A DNA stretch of 7,937 nucleotides from Flavicella sp037132785 (GTDB lineage: Bacteria > Bacteroidota > Bacteroidia > Flavobacteriales > Flavobacteriaceae), in contig NZ_JBAHZZ010000141.1 in assembly GCF_037132785.1 (NCBI RefSeq), forward strand, positions 1 to 7,937, in the 5' to 3' direction. Position numbers and translations under genes: made by a program. The notes beneath the pieces are model-generated. The model saw only the letters and a program-made list of their open reading frames with translations, did no database searches and was not told the DNA's origin. Positions 1 through 5,477 of the stretch are shown here, piece by piece (positions within the stretch are counted from its first letter, which is position 1; every line of letters begins with the position of its first letter).

Positions 1-6
1 ACTGGA

Positions 7-31
7 AATAACTCGACGTAGGAGAGTTATT
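7..31. repeat. Inverted repeat near window start
   Basis: AATAACTC (7-14) and GAGTTATT (24-31) are exact reverse complements around a 9-base spacer. The repeat is followed by CTATTT, not a clean T tract, so it is a weak terminator candidate for a gene left of the window, or a protein-binding dyad. The first 128 bases hold no recognisable gene. One frame is open from base 2 to a stop at 41-43 but is too short to assign. Confidence 0.25.
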
Positions 32-68
32 CTATTTCAATAATGCCACGAAATAAAATCAATATTAT

Positions 69-97
69 AATCACTATATTTGAGTATTGAATCACTA
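69..97 (+). repeat. 8-base direct repeat flanking the promoter of the LytTR regulator
   Basis: AATCACTA occurs at 69-76 and again at 90-97, exactly 21 bases apart, which is about two turns of B-DNA. The first copy overlaps the -7 element at 75-82. Many LytTR-domain regulators bind paired direct repeats on one face of the helix, so an autoregulatory operator is possible. That role is inference; an 8-base repeat in AT-rich DNA can also arise by chance. Confidence 0.3.
75..82 (+). promoter_or_regulatory. -7 promoter element for the LytTR regulator gene
   Basis: TATATTTG matches the Bacteroidota sigma-A consensus TAnnTTTG. No TTG or TTTG is visible about 20 bases upstream, so the -33 part is missing or degenerate. 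Transcription would start near 87-90, giving a leader of roughly 60 bases before the ATG at 147. Confidence 0.45.
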
Positions 98-105
98 AAA
101 ATTAT

Positions 106-123
106 TAACGCTTTGTTGCGTTA
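106..123 (+). other. Small hairpin in the leader of the LytTR gene
   Basis: TAACGC (106-111) pairs exactly with GCGTTA (118-123) around the loop TTTGTT. It lies between the predicted transcript start and the ATG at 147. It is short, with a 6-bp stem, and no function can be assigned; it also covers the alternative TTG start region only partly. Confidence 0.25.
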
Positions 124-146
124 CAACCTTGAATCCAAGTGGTGGA

Positions 147-845
147 ATGATAAATTGTATTATTATTGAAGATCAATTACCTGCTCAACGTATTTTAAAA
201 AAATACATTAAAGATGCTGATTCAATGAATCTTGTTGGTGTTTTTTCAAATGCTTTTTTGGCTTTGGAGGCTTTGGAGGCTTTGGAATCTTTGAAAATAG
301 ATCTAATTTTTTTAGATATTCATCTGCCGAGGTTATCTGGGATAGAATTTTTAAAATCCTTAACAAACCCTCCTAAAGTTATTCTAACAACAGCTTTTTC
401 TGATTATGCTTTAGAGAGTTATGAATTAGCAGTTGTAGATTATTTGTTAAAACCTTTTTCTTTCGGGCGCTTTGTTAAAGCAGTTTCAAAAGTTTCTGAG
501 ACCAAAAGTTCTCAGGGTTTAAAAAAATCGAATCCTTGTGTTTATATAAAGTCTGGTCACCAGTATTTTAAGGTGGAGATTAGTTCTATCTTATTTGTAA
601 ATGCAGATGGTGATTATACAGATGTTTGTTTGGCAGTTAAAAAACACGTTTCATCTGAGCCGTTAAAGTATTGGGAAGACAAGTTGGTGGCTCATGGTTT
701 TATACGAGTTCATAAATCCCATCTAATAAACACTGAAAAAATAGTCAAGACTTCCTCCAGCTATGTTTATCTTGAAAACAACCATAAAATTCCAATTGGT
801 CGTACTTATAAAAGGATAGTGATAGATCAGTTAACAAGCTTGTAG
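147..845 (+). CDS. LytTR-family DNA-binding response regulator
   Basis: Two-component response regulator: a receiver domain accepts phosphate from a histidine kinase and controls a LytTR DNA-binding domain acting as a transcription factor. Taking the ATG at 147 gives 232 residues, usual for the family. Receiver, about 1-115: acidic residues E8 and D9, phospho-acceptor D57 in FLDIHLP, T81/T82, and K102 in the YLLKPF motif. LytTR domain, about 130-232, with FIRVHKSHLIN (185-195) and IGRTYK near the end. An upstream in-frame TTG at 129 would add six residues, but the family begins right before the first beta strand, so ATG 147 is preferred. No kinase gene is visible; a partner may lie left of the window or elsewhere. 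Residues 39-50 come from a 9-base tandem repeat. The target genes cannot be told from the sequence. Confidence 0.93.
   Translation: MINCIIIEDQLPAQRILKKYIKDADSMNLVGVFSNAFLALEALEALESLKIDLIFLDIHLPRLSGIEFLKSLTNPPKVILTTAFSDYALESYELAVVDYLLKPFSFGRFVKAVSKVSETKSSQGLKKSNPCVYIKSGHQYFKVEISSILFVNADGDYTDVCLAVKKHVSSEPLKYWEDKLVAHGFIRVHKSHLINTEKIVKTSSSYVYLENNHKIPIGRTYKRIVIDQLTSL
261..296 (+). repeat. 9-base tandem repeat inside the receiver domain
   Basis: GCTTTGGAG occurs twice exactly (261-269, 270-278), then as GCTTTGGAA (279-287) and in diverged form as TCTTTGAAA (288-296). The copies are in frame and encode ALE-ALE-ALE-SLK, in the segment leading into the beta strand that carries D57. Because the unit is a multiple of three, slippage here would change helix length without breaking the frame. 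Confidence 0.8.
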
Positions 846-865
846 TTCTTTTGAGAACAAAAGAA
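846..865. other. Short hairpin just after the LytTR stop codon
   Basis: TTCTTTTG (846-853) and CAAAAGAA (858-865) are exact complements around the loop AGAA. It begins directly after the TAG stop at 843-845. There is no following T tract, so by itself it is not a classical terminator. It may protect the mRNA 3' end; the real terminator seems to be the hairpin at 930-959. The remaining bases to 929 show nothing recognisable. Confidence 0.35.
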
Positions 866-929
866 ACTCTCGCAACTTTTACAACCCATCCAGTAGTACT
901 TAATCTAGCAAAAAAACTTTTGTAAAAAG

Positions 930-959
930 AAAAAGCTTCAGTTTTACTGAAGCTTTTTT
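930..959. terminator. Bidirectional intrinsic terminator between the LytTR gene and tRNA-Met
   Basis: A 13-bp perfect stem joins 930-942 and 946-958, centred on GCTTCAGT/ACTGAAGC with a TTT loop. A run of T follows on the plus strand (to 959). The minus-strand reading also ends in a T-rich stretch. It can therefore stop the response-regulator transcript coming from the left and the tRNA transcript coming from the right; the tRNA 3' end lies only three bases away. Confidence 0.85.
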
Positions 960-961
960 AG

Positions 962-1034
<73 letters not shown>

Positions 1035-1045
1035 ATTTTGTGCTG

Positions 1046-1078
1046 CAAAGATACATCATTTAAATTGTTTTTTCCAAA
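1046..1078 (-). promoter_or_regulatory. Promoter of the initiator tRNA
   Basis: On the minus strand a -33 element TTTG (1075-1078) and a -7 element TATCTTTG (1046-1053, full match to TAnnTTTG) are 21 bases apart. The predicted start falls a few bases before the mature tRNA 5' end at 1034, so the leader is very short. This is the most complete promoter in the window. Confidence 0.75.
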
Positions 1079-1181
1079 TTAAAATCGAAATTTTTTTAAT
1101 GATCGTCAAGTTTCTGATTCATAGTCTTTTTGTGAAAATTAAACTTAACGAATATAAATTTTCAACTCCATTAAAAGAGAG

Positions 1182-1189
1182 TATCTTTG
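1182..1189 (+). promoter_or_regulatory. -7 promoter element of era
   Basis: TATCTTTG fully matches TAnnTTTG and is the same octamer used by the tRNA promoter. It sits 17 bases before the era ATG, giving a leader of only about 10-13 bases. A T-rich stretch near 1159-1163 is in the right zone for a -33 element but lacks TTG. No Shine-Dalgarno site precedes the start, only A-rich sequence. Confidence 0.6.
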
Positions 1190-1206
1190 CTTTTTAAATA
1201 AATACC

Positions 1207-2088
1207 ATGAAACACAAAGCAGGTTTTGTAAATATTATAGGAAATCCTAATGTCGGAAAATCGACGCTGATGAATGCCTTAGTAGGGGAACGTTTGTCTA
1301 TAATTACTTCAAAGGCACAAACGACTAGACATAGAATTTTAGGAATTGTCAACGGAGATGATTTTCAAATTTTGTTTTCAGATACTCCTGGAATCATAAA
1401 ACCAGCCTATGATTTACAAACATCAATGATGGATTTTGTAAAATCAGCCTTTGATGATGCTGATATCCTTATTTATATGGTTGAGGTTGGTGAATTGGAA
1501 TTAAAGGATGAGGTGTTTTTTAGTAAAATTAAAAATGCTAAAATTCCTGTAATGTTGCTGATTAACAAAATTGATAAATCTGACCAAGAAGAGGTTGAAA
1601 CTAAGTTGGCTTATTGGCAAGATAAAGTGCCAAATGCAAATGTGTATTTAATATCAGCATTGGAAAACTTTGGTATTGATGTAGTATTGAATAAAATTTT
1701 AGAAATTCTACCCGAGTCGCCTGCATTTTATCCAAAAGATCAATTGACAGATAAGCCAGAACGGTTTTTTGTAAATGAATGTATTCGTGAAAAAATACTG
1801 ATGTATTACAAAAAAGAAATACCGTATGCTGTTGAAATCGAAACAGAAGAGTTTTTTGAAGATGAAAAAATCATAAAAATCCGTGCCATTATTATGGTAG
1901 AGCGTGAAACTCAAAAAGGAATTATCATAGGTCATAAAGGTTCTGCTCTAAAAAGAGTTGGAACTGAGGCAAGAAAAGATTTAGAGAAATTTTTCGACAA
2001 AAAAATATTTTTAGATCTTTATGTAAAAGTGAATAAAAATTGGCGAAATGATTCTCGTCAGTTAAAAAGATTTGGATATAAAGAATAG
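1207..2088 (+). CDS. era: GTPase Era, small ribosomal subunit assembly
   Basis: Era binds the 3' end of 16S rRNA and helps mature the 30S subunit; GTP binding and hydrolysis switch it on and off. At 293 residues it has the normal family length. The N-terminal G domain shows G1 GNPNVGKS (12-19), switch region around the TT at 39-40, G3 DTPG (59-62), G4 NKID (120-123) and G5 SAL (150-152). The C-terminal KH RNA-binding domain has the GxxG motif as GHKG (242-245) followed by SALKRVG, and ends with the typical VNKNWR (275-280). The start follows a -7 element after a very short A-rich leader. It converges with the next gene, leaving only two bases between the stop codons. Its likely terminator lies inside that neighbour at 2123-2157. 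Confidence 0.98.
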   Translation: MKHKAGFVNIIGNPNVGKSTLMNALVGERLSIITSKAQTTRHRILGIVNGDDFQILFSDTPGIIKPAYDLQTSMMDFVKSAFDDADILIYMVEVGELELKDEVFFSKIKNAKIPVMLLINKIDKSDQEEVETKLAYWQDKVPNANVYLISALENFGIDVVLNKILEILPESPAFYPKDQLTDKPERFFVNECIREKILMYYKKEIPYAVEIETEEFFEDEKIIKIRAIIMVERETQKGIIIGHKGSALKRVGTEARKDLEKFFDKKIFLDLYVKVNKNWRNDSRQLKRFGYKE

Positions 2089-2090
2089 GT

Positions 2091-2594
2091 TTATTTATTT
2101 AAAACTTTCATCATAAAATTATGCAGGTTCTCCATTTGGGAGTGACCTGTTTTTTTTCCTAACTGTCCGAAAAAGTATAGCACAAACCAAAGTATAGGTA
2201 AGGCTATTAAAATACAAATACTCATCGTTATATCTTCTTTTAAGATCCATTTGGTGTAAGCATAAATTAGTACGCTAATAAAAGTAAAAGCGATAGCTGA
2301 GTGTAAGAAAATAAATAAAGTCCAAACCTGTGGCTTAGGACCGAAAAGACCTTTGGCTATAGATCGTTCTTTGTCTAGAGCTTCTATTTCTAAGTGTAGT
2401 TGAGGAGACCAAAAGTGATTCTCTTTTTTAGGGATGTCAATAACAACATGGTCATCTATTATTTTTCCTGAGAATTTACACTCATGACTTTTAAATTCAG
2501 AATTGAAACGATTTAATAAATCGGTTTTGTTTTTGTCTAGCTCTATTCTAAACCTTGGGCGCAAATAAATTGCACTGTTTTTTTCTTCTTTCAT
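2091..2594 (-). CDS. Small membrane protein of unknown function next to era
   Basis: I do not recognise a named family. The 167-residue product has a soluble N-terminal part (1-88) with alternating charged and hydrophobic segments, including a GKIIDDHVVIDIP stretch (43-55), HFWSPQLHLEIE (60-71) and GLFGPKP (82-88). Two hydrophobic helices follow, about 90-114 and 123-143, then a basic, polar tail with two Met-rich turns. There is no signal peptide, so both ends are probably cytoplasmic with a helical hairpin in the inner membrane. The codon use and clean reading frame look like a real gene. My impression is that similar proteins occur beside era in other flavobacteria, but this is recollection, not shown here. 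It overlaps the transcript of era at the 3' end. Start: the only upstream Met, at 2594. Confidence 0.85.
   Translation of the reverse strand: MKEEKNSAIYLRPRFRIELDKNKTDLLNRFNSEFKSHECKFSGKIIDDHVVIDIPKKENHFWSPQLHLEIEALDKERSIAKGLFGPKPQVWTLFIFLHSAIAFTFISVLIYAYTKWILKEDITMSICILIALPILWFVLYFFGQLGKKTGHSQMENLHNFMMKVLNK
2123..2157 (+). terminator. Intrinsic terminator of era, inside the convergent gene
   Basis: On the plus strand CAGGT (2124-2128) pairs with ACCTG (2145-2149), and CTCC (2130-2133) pairs with GGAG (2139-2142), around a small internal loop and the loop ATTTG. Eight T follow at 2150-2157. This is a textbook rho-independent shape and orientation for era, whose stop is 35 bases upstream. It lies wholly within the last codons of the minus-strand membrane-protein gene; its T tract encodes the Lys-Lys pair there. 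Confidence 0.75.
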
Positions 2595-2894
2595 AAGTAG
2601 TGACTTAGAGTAGAAAGGTAGTGAATTTCAGGAAATAGATTTACTGTTAGTTTACAATCCTAACTTAAATTACTTATGCTTGTTTGAAATTGTTTCCCTT
2701 TTTGTGACAAGCATGTGTTTGTTCTTAGATTTATAAGTAGCCTATGAATCTCCTAAAAGAGTAGCCGTTTTTATAATGTGGTATTTTCAATTATATGCAT
2801 TCTGACACCTATATACAAAGGAGGAATTCAGTTCTAAACAAACCCATTATAATGACTAGTAAGCAATTCCTGAGGTTGGCAACAGAAAAAAACG
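2595..2894. other. Long intergenic region between the membrane-protein gene and der
   Basis: About 300 bases separate these divergently transcribed genes. I see no convincing reading frame or RNA gene. It contains a poor -7-like element for the minus-strand gene (TACCTTTC, complement of 2613-2620), GTAGTGA repeated at 2597-2603 and 2618-2624, an inverted repeat at 2676-2714, and a 10-base palindrome CATTATAATG at 2845-2854. AGGAATT (2822-2828) and AATTCCT (2865-2871) form a further loose inverted repeat. The gap is longer than the two promoters need. Confidence 0.4.
2676..2714. repeat. Inverted repeat in the gap before der
   Basis: ATGCTTGT (2676-2683) and ACAAGCAT (2707-2714) are exact complements with a 23-base spacer, extended by one G-U pair on each side if read as RNA. 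No T tract follows. It could be a leftover of a lost gene or element, or a structure in an upstream transcript; no role can be assigned. Confidence 0.3.
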
Positions 2895-2902
2895 TAATTT
2901 TG
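2895..2902 (+). promoter_or_regulatory. -7 promoter element of der
   Basis: TAATTTTG matches TAnnTTTG. A TTG at 2876-2878 is present upstream, but the 16-base spacing is shorter than usual for a -33 element. Transcription would begin near 2907, leaving about 15 A-rich bases before the ATG at 2923, with no Shine-Dalgarno site. Confidence 0.55.
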
Positions 2903-2922
2903 CAAAAAATTAAAAACACACA

Positions 2923-4248
2923 ATGAATACTATTGTAGCCATCGTAGGTAGACCTAATGTAGGAAAATCGACATTATTTAACAGACTTGTTCAACGAAGA
3001 GACGCTATTGTTGATTCGGTAAGTGGAGTTACCCGTGATAGACATTACGGTAAAAGTGATTGGAATGGAAAGGAGTTTTCTTTGATTGATACTGGAGGTT
3101 ATATAGTCGGATCTGATGATATTTTCGAAAGTGAAATTCGCAAACAAGTAGAATTGGCATTGGAAGAATGTGATGTTATTATTTTTGTAGTAGATGTTAC
3201 TGAAGGGGTAACCCCAATGGATGATGCTGTGGCGAAATTATTGCGTAAATCAAAAAAACCTGTCTTTTTAGCAATCAATAAAGTTGATAACGCAATGAGA
3301 GAGGAAAACGCCTATGAATTCTATAATCTTGGATTAGGGGAGCTATTTACGTTTTCTGCAATAAATGGGTCTGGAACAGGTGAATTATTAGATGCTTTGG
3401 TAAAAGATATGCCAAAACCTGTGGAGTTTATTGATGATGAAGAAAAAAGGAAAATGGAGTTACCTCGTTTTGCGGTAGTTGGTCGTCCTAATGCAGGGAA
3501 ATCTTCTTTTATCAATGCTTTGATAGGAAAAGAAAGAAATATTGTTACTGATATTGCAGGTACAACTCGTGATGCTATTGATACAGAATATACTCGTTTT
3601 GGATTTAAATTTAATTTGGTTGATACTGCAGGGATTAGAAAAAAATCAAAAGTATCAGAAGATTTGGAGTTTTATTCTGTGATGCGGGCAGTTAGAGCTA
3701 TTGAGCATTGTGATGTTGCTATATTGATGATTGATGCCACTCGTGGATTTGAAGCTCAAGATCAGAATATTTTTTGGTTGGCTGAAAAGAATAGAAAGGG
3801 AGTTGTTATATTAGTTAATAAATGGGATTTAGTTGAGGATAAAGAAACTAATACGATGAAAGAGTTTGAAGCGGTTGTAAAAAGAGAAATCGCTCCTTTT
3901 ACAGATGTGCCTGTAATTTTTACATCTACAGTTACTAAGCAACGTTTATTAAAAGCAATTGAAACAGCTGTTGAGGTTTTTGAAAACAAAAAACGTAGAA
4001 TTACTACTAGTAAATTAAATGAAACGATGTTGGATATTATCCAGCAATATTCTCCTCCTGCAATAAAGGGAAAGTTTGTAAAAATCAAATACTGTATGCA
4101 GTTGCCTACGTATACACCACAGTTTGCTTTTTTTGCTAATTTACCGCAGTATATAAGAGAGCCATATAGAAGGTATCTGGAAAATAAAATGAGAGAAATT
4201 TACGATTTTAAAGGAGTGCCAATTACAATCTATTTTAGACAGAAATAA
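2923..4248 (+). CDS. der: GTPase Der (EngA), large ribosomal subunit assembly
   Basis: Der is a double GTPase needed for 50S subunit maturation. The 441-residue product has normal length. First G domain: G1 GRPNVGKS (9-16), switch I around SGVTRDR (34-40), DTGG (56-59), NKVD (119-122), SAI (145-147). An acidic and basic linker at about 170-180 leads to the second G domain: GRPNAGKS (187-194), AGTTRD (212-217), DTAG (234-237), NKWD (299-302). Its G5 position reads TST (334-336) instead of the usual S-A core. The KH-like C-terminal domain, about 350-441, includes the NLPQYIREPYRRYLENK conserved segment (407-423). It is transcribed from its own promoter and ends in a hairpin that overlaps its stop codon. 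Together with era, the two best-known assembly GTPases lie within 3 kb. Confidence 0.98.
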   Translation: MNTIVAIVGRPNVGKSTLFNRLVQRRDAIVDSVSGVTRDRHYGKSDWNGKEFSLIDTGGYIVGSDDIFESEIRKQVELALEECDVIIFVVDVTEGVTPMDDAVAKLLRKSKKPVFLAINKVDNAMREENAYEFYNLGLGELFTFSAINGSGTGELLDALVKDMPKPVEFIDDEEKRKMELPRFAVVGRPNAGKSSFINALIGKERNIVTDIAGTTRDAIDTEYTRFGFKFNLVDTAGIRKKSKVSEDLEFYSVMRAVRAIEHCDVAILMIDATRGFEAQDQNIFWLAEKNRKGVVILVNKWDLVEDKETNTMKEFEAVVKREIAPFTDVPVIFTSTVTKQRLLKAIETAVEVFENKKRRITTSKLNETMLDIIQQYSPPAIKGKFVKIKYCMQLPTYTPQFAFFANLPQYIREPYRRYLENKMREIYDFKGVPITIYFRQK

Positions 4249-4282
4249 AATAAGCGGCTTTAATTAAAAGCCGCTTATTTTT
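4247..4282. terminator. Bidirectional terminator between der and mscS
   Basis: A 15-bp perfect stem joins 4247-4261 and 4267-4281, with core AAGCGGCTTT/AAAGCCGCTT and loop AATTA. The stem's A-rich left end overlaps the der stop codon and the right end supplies the T tract for der. Read on the minus strand it is followed by TTTTATTT, so it can also end the mscS transcript, whose stop lies 25 bases away. Confidence 0.88.
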
Positions 4283-4306
4283 GTCTAAATAATCAATATT
4301 TATTTG

Positions 4307-5146
4307 TTATTTAGAAATCACATGTACATCTCTTTGTGGGAAAGGTATAGTGATATTTGCTTTGTCTAAGGCTTCTTTACAAGACTCAATGCAATCAAAA
4401 TAGACTGTCCAATAGTCTTTTGGTTTAGACCAAGGGCGTAAACCTAGATTAACAGAACTATCTCCAAGATCTGTTACTAATATTCTAGGAGCAGGGTCTT
4501 TAAGTGTTAATGGATGGTTTTCTAATACTTCCATTAAAATATTTCTCGCTTGTTTGATGTCTGAATCATAACTAATTCCTATTGCAATGTCTACACGTAA
4601 TTTTCCCTCGTCCGTATAGTTTTTTATAGTTCCATTAGATAAAATACCATTAGGTATAATAGCTACTCGACCTTCGAGAGTAATTAATTTAGTTACAAAT
4701 ATTTGAATTTCCTTTACATCACCTTTTTCTCCTTGTGCATCTATAAAATCACCTACTTTAAAGGGTTTGAAAAGAAGAATTAAAATTCCTCCTGCAAAAT
4801 TGCTAAATGATCCTTGTAGTGCTAAACCAACTGCCAGACCAGCAGCTCCAATAATTGCCATAAAAGAAGTTGTTGCAATTCCAAATTGATTTAAGACACT
4901 TATAAATAACACTATTTTTAGTGTCCAAGTAATCAAGTTCGATAAGAATTGTACCAAGCTAGCATCTAATTTTGCTTTCGCCATAACGGCATTGATTACT
5001 TTTGCTAGCTTTTTAATAATCCATAATCCAATAATTAAAATTAATAGTCCAATCAAAATTTGAACACCATATTTAAAAGCAAACTCTATAAATATGCCAT
5101 AATCAAATTTGTTAATGTTTTTTGTTAAGTTTTCTAATTCATTCAT
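4307..5146 (-). CDS. mscS: MscS-type small-conductance mechanosensitive channel
   Basis: Inner-membrane channel that opens under membrane tension to release solutes after hypo-osmotic shock; the family forms homoheptamers. The 279 residues are close to the E. coli protein (286). Three helices are visible at about 24-46, 68-90 and 93-128. The third is the pore helix, with GAAGLAVGLALQG (100-112): L104 and L108 correspond to the E. coli pore leucines L105 and L109, and G112 to the hinge glycine G113. The beta domain follows with FKPFKVGDFI (126-135) and IPNG (164-167), then a C-terminal alpha-beta domain with YDSDI (193-197) and FPQRDVHV (269-276) at the end. The match over the pore is strong, so the assignment is secure; osmotic specificity and conductance cannot be read from the sequence. 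It stands alone, converging on der. Confidence 0.95.
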   Translation of the reverse strand: MNELENLTKNINKFDYGIFIEFAFKYGVQILIGLLILIIGLWIIKKLAKVINAVMAKAKLDASLVQFLSNLITWTLKIVLFISVLNQFGIATTSFMAIIGAAGLAVGLALQGSFSNFAGGILILLFKPFKVGDFIDAQGEKGDVKEIQIFVTKLITLEGRVAIIPNGILSNGTIKNYTDEGKLRVDIAIGISYDSDIKQARNILMEVLENHPLTLKDPAPRILVTDLGDSSVNLGLRPWSKPKDYWTVYFDCIESCKEALDKANITIPFPQRDVHVISK

Positions 5147-5158
5147 TTTTTTAAATTT

Positions 5159-5166
5159 TAAAGATA
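5159..5166 (-). promoter_or_regulatory. Possible -7 element of mscS
   Basis: On the minus strand TATCTTTA differs from TAnnTTTG at the last base only. It ends 12 bases before the mscS ATG, a spacing like that of era. No properly spaced -33 element is visible. The leader is A/T-only, with no Shine-Dalgarno site. Confidence 0.4.
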
Positions 5167-5195
5167 TTTATAAATACGATTTTAATTTCGGTTAG

Positions 5196-5214
5196 TGTTC
5201 AAACTTCTTGAACA
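5196..5214. promoter_or_regulatory. 19-base dyad upstream of mscS, operator candidate
   Basis: TGTTCAA (5196-5202) and TTGAACA (5208-5214) are exact complements around ACTTC. The centre lies about 40 bases upstream of the putative -7 element of mscS. Seven-base half-sites with a short odd spacer are typical of dimeric helix-turn-helix regulator sites. The regulator is unknown, and the fold could also form in RNA. Confidence 0.35.
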
Positions 5215-5477
5215 TATTGGTTTGGATTGTGCTTCCATAAATTCCTGCCACATTAACGACTGACAAGTGGAATAATCTAGCAAAGGGCTTTTAAAAAGAA
5301 CTGATCAAAAAGAATACAGATTGTTAAAAAACCGTTGTATAAACCTTGAATTTCTGTGAGCACTTTTGTCTTTTCTTTAATTTTTTTTCTAATCCTTTCG
5401 GCCTAGTCCTTAAATACATTTTTAAATATAAAAAGGTGTCAATGCTACAAATATTGCGAGGGTCATTTCCGCTATTT
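5215..5477. other. Intergenic stretch between the yyaL and mscS genes
   Basis: Together with 5147-5214, about 330 bases lie between two genes that both read leftward. No recognisable gene, RNA or clear terminator for the YyaL gene is present. On the minus strand, a 19-codon frame starts at 5481 in ATGA overlap with the YyaL stop codon and ends at 5422; it encodes a hydrophobic peptide starting MKIAEMTLAIF. A second, lysine-rich 31-codon frame runs from 5419 to 5324. Neither shows family resemblance. TTCTTTTT occurs twice on the minus strand, 14 bases apart, near 5293-5316. Confidence 0.4.

Noticed and set aside
1..43. Possible 3' end of an upstream gene (frame open from base 2 to the stop at 41-43)
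   Set aside because: Only 13 codons are visible and they do not resemble the end of a histidine kinase or any other family I know.
129..146. TTG at 129 as start of the response regulator
   Set aside because: The family begins immediately before the first receiver beta strand; the six extra residues (MNPSGG) match nothing and an ATG is available at 147.
901..912. TAATCTAGCAAA shared with 5273-5284
   Set aside because: A 12-base AT-rich match in about 8 kb is expected by chance; neighbouring bases do not match and no further copy was seen.
1708..1935. Minus-strand open frame inside era
   Set aside because: It is antisense to the conserved linker and KH domain of era, has a Phe- and Tyr-rich composition typical of reversed AT-rich coding DNA, and resembles no family.
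3321..4088. Two minus-strand open frames inside der
   Set aside because: Both lie opposite strongly conserved der motifs and show no domain of their own; they are by-products of der codon use.
5324..5419. Lysine-rich 31-codon frame on the minus strand
   Set aside because: It is short, lies in A-rich DNA that yields Lys codons by composition, and shows no family resemblance or promoter.
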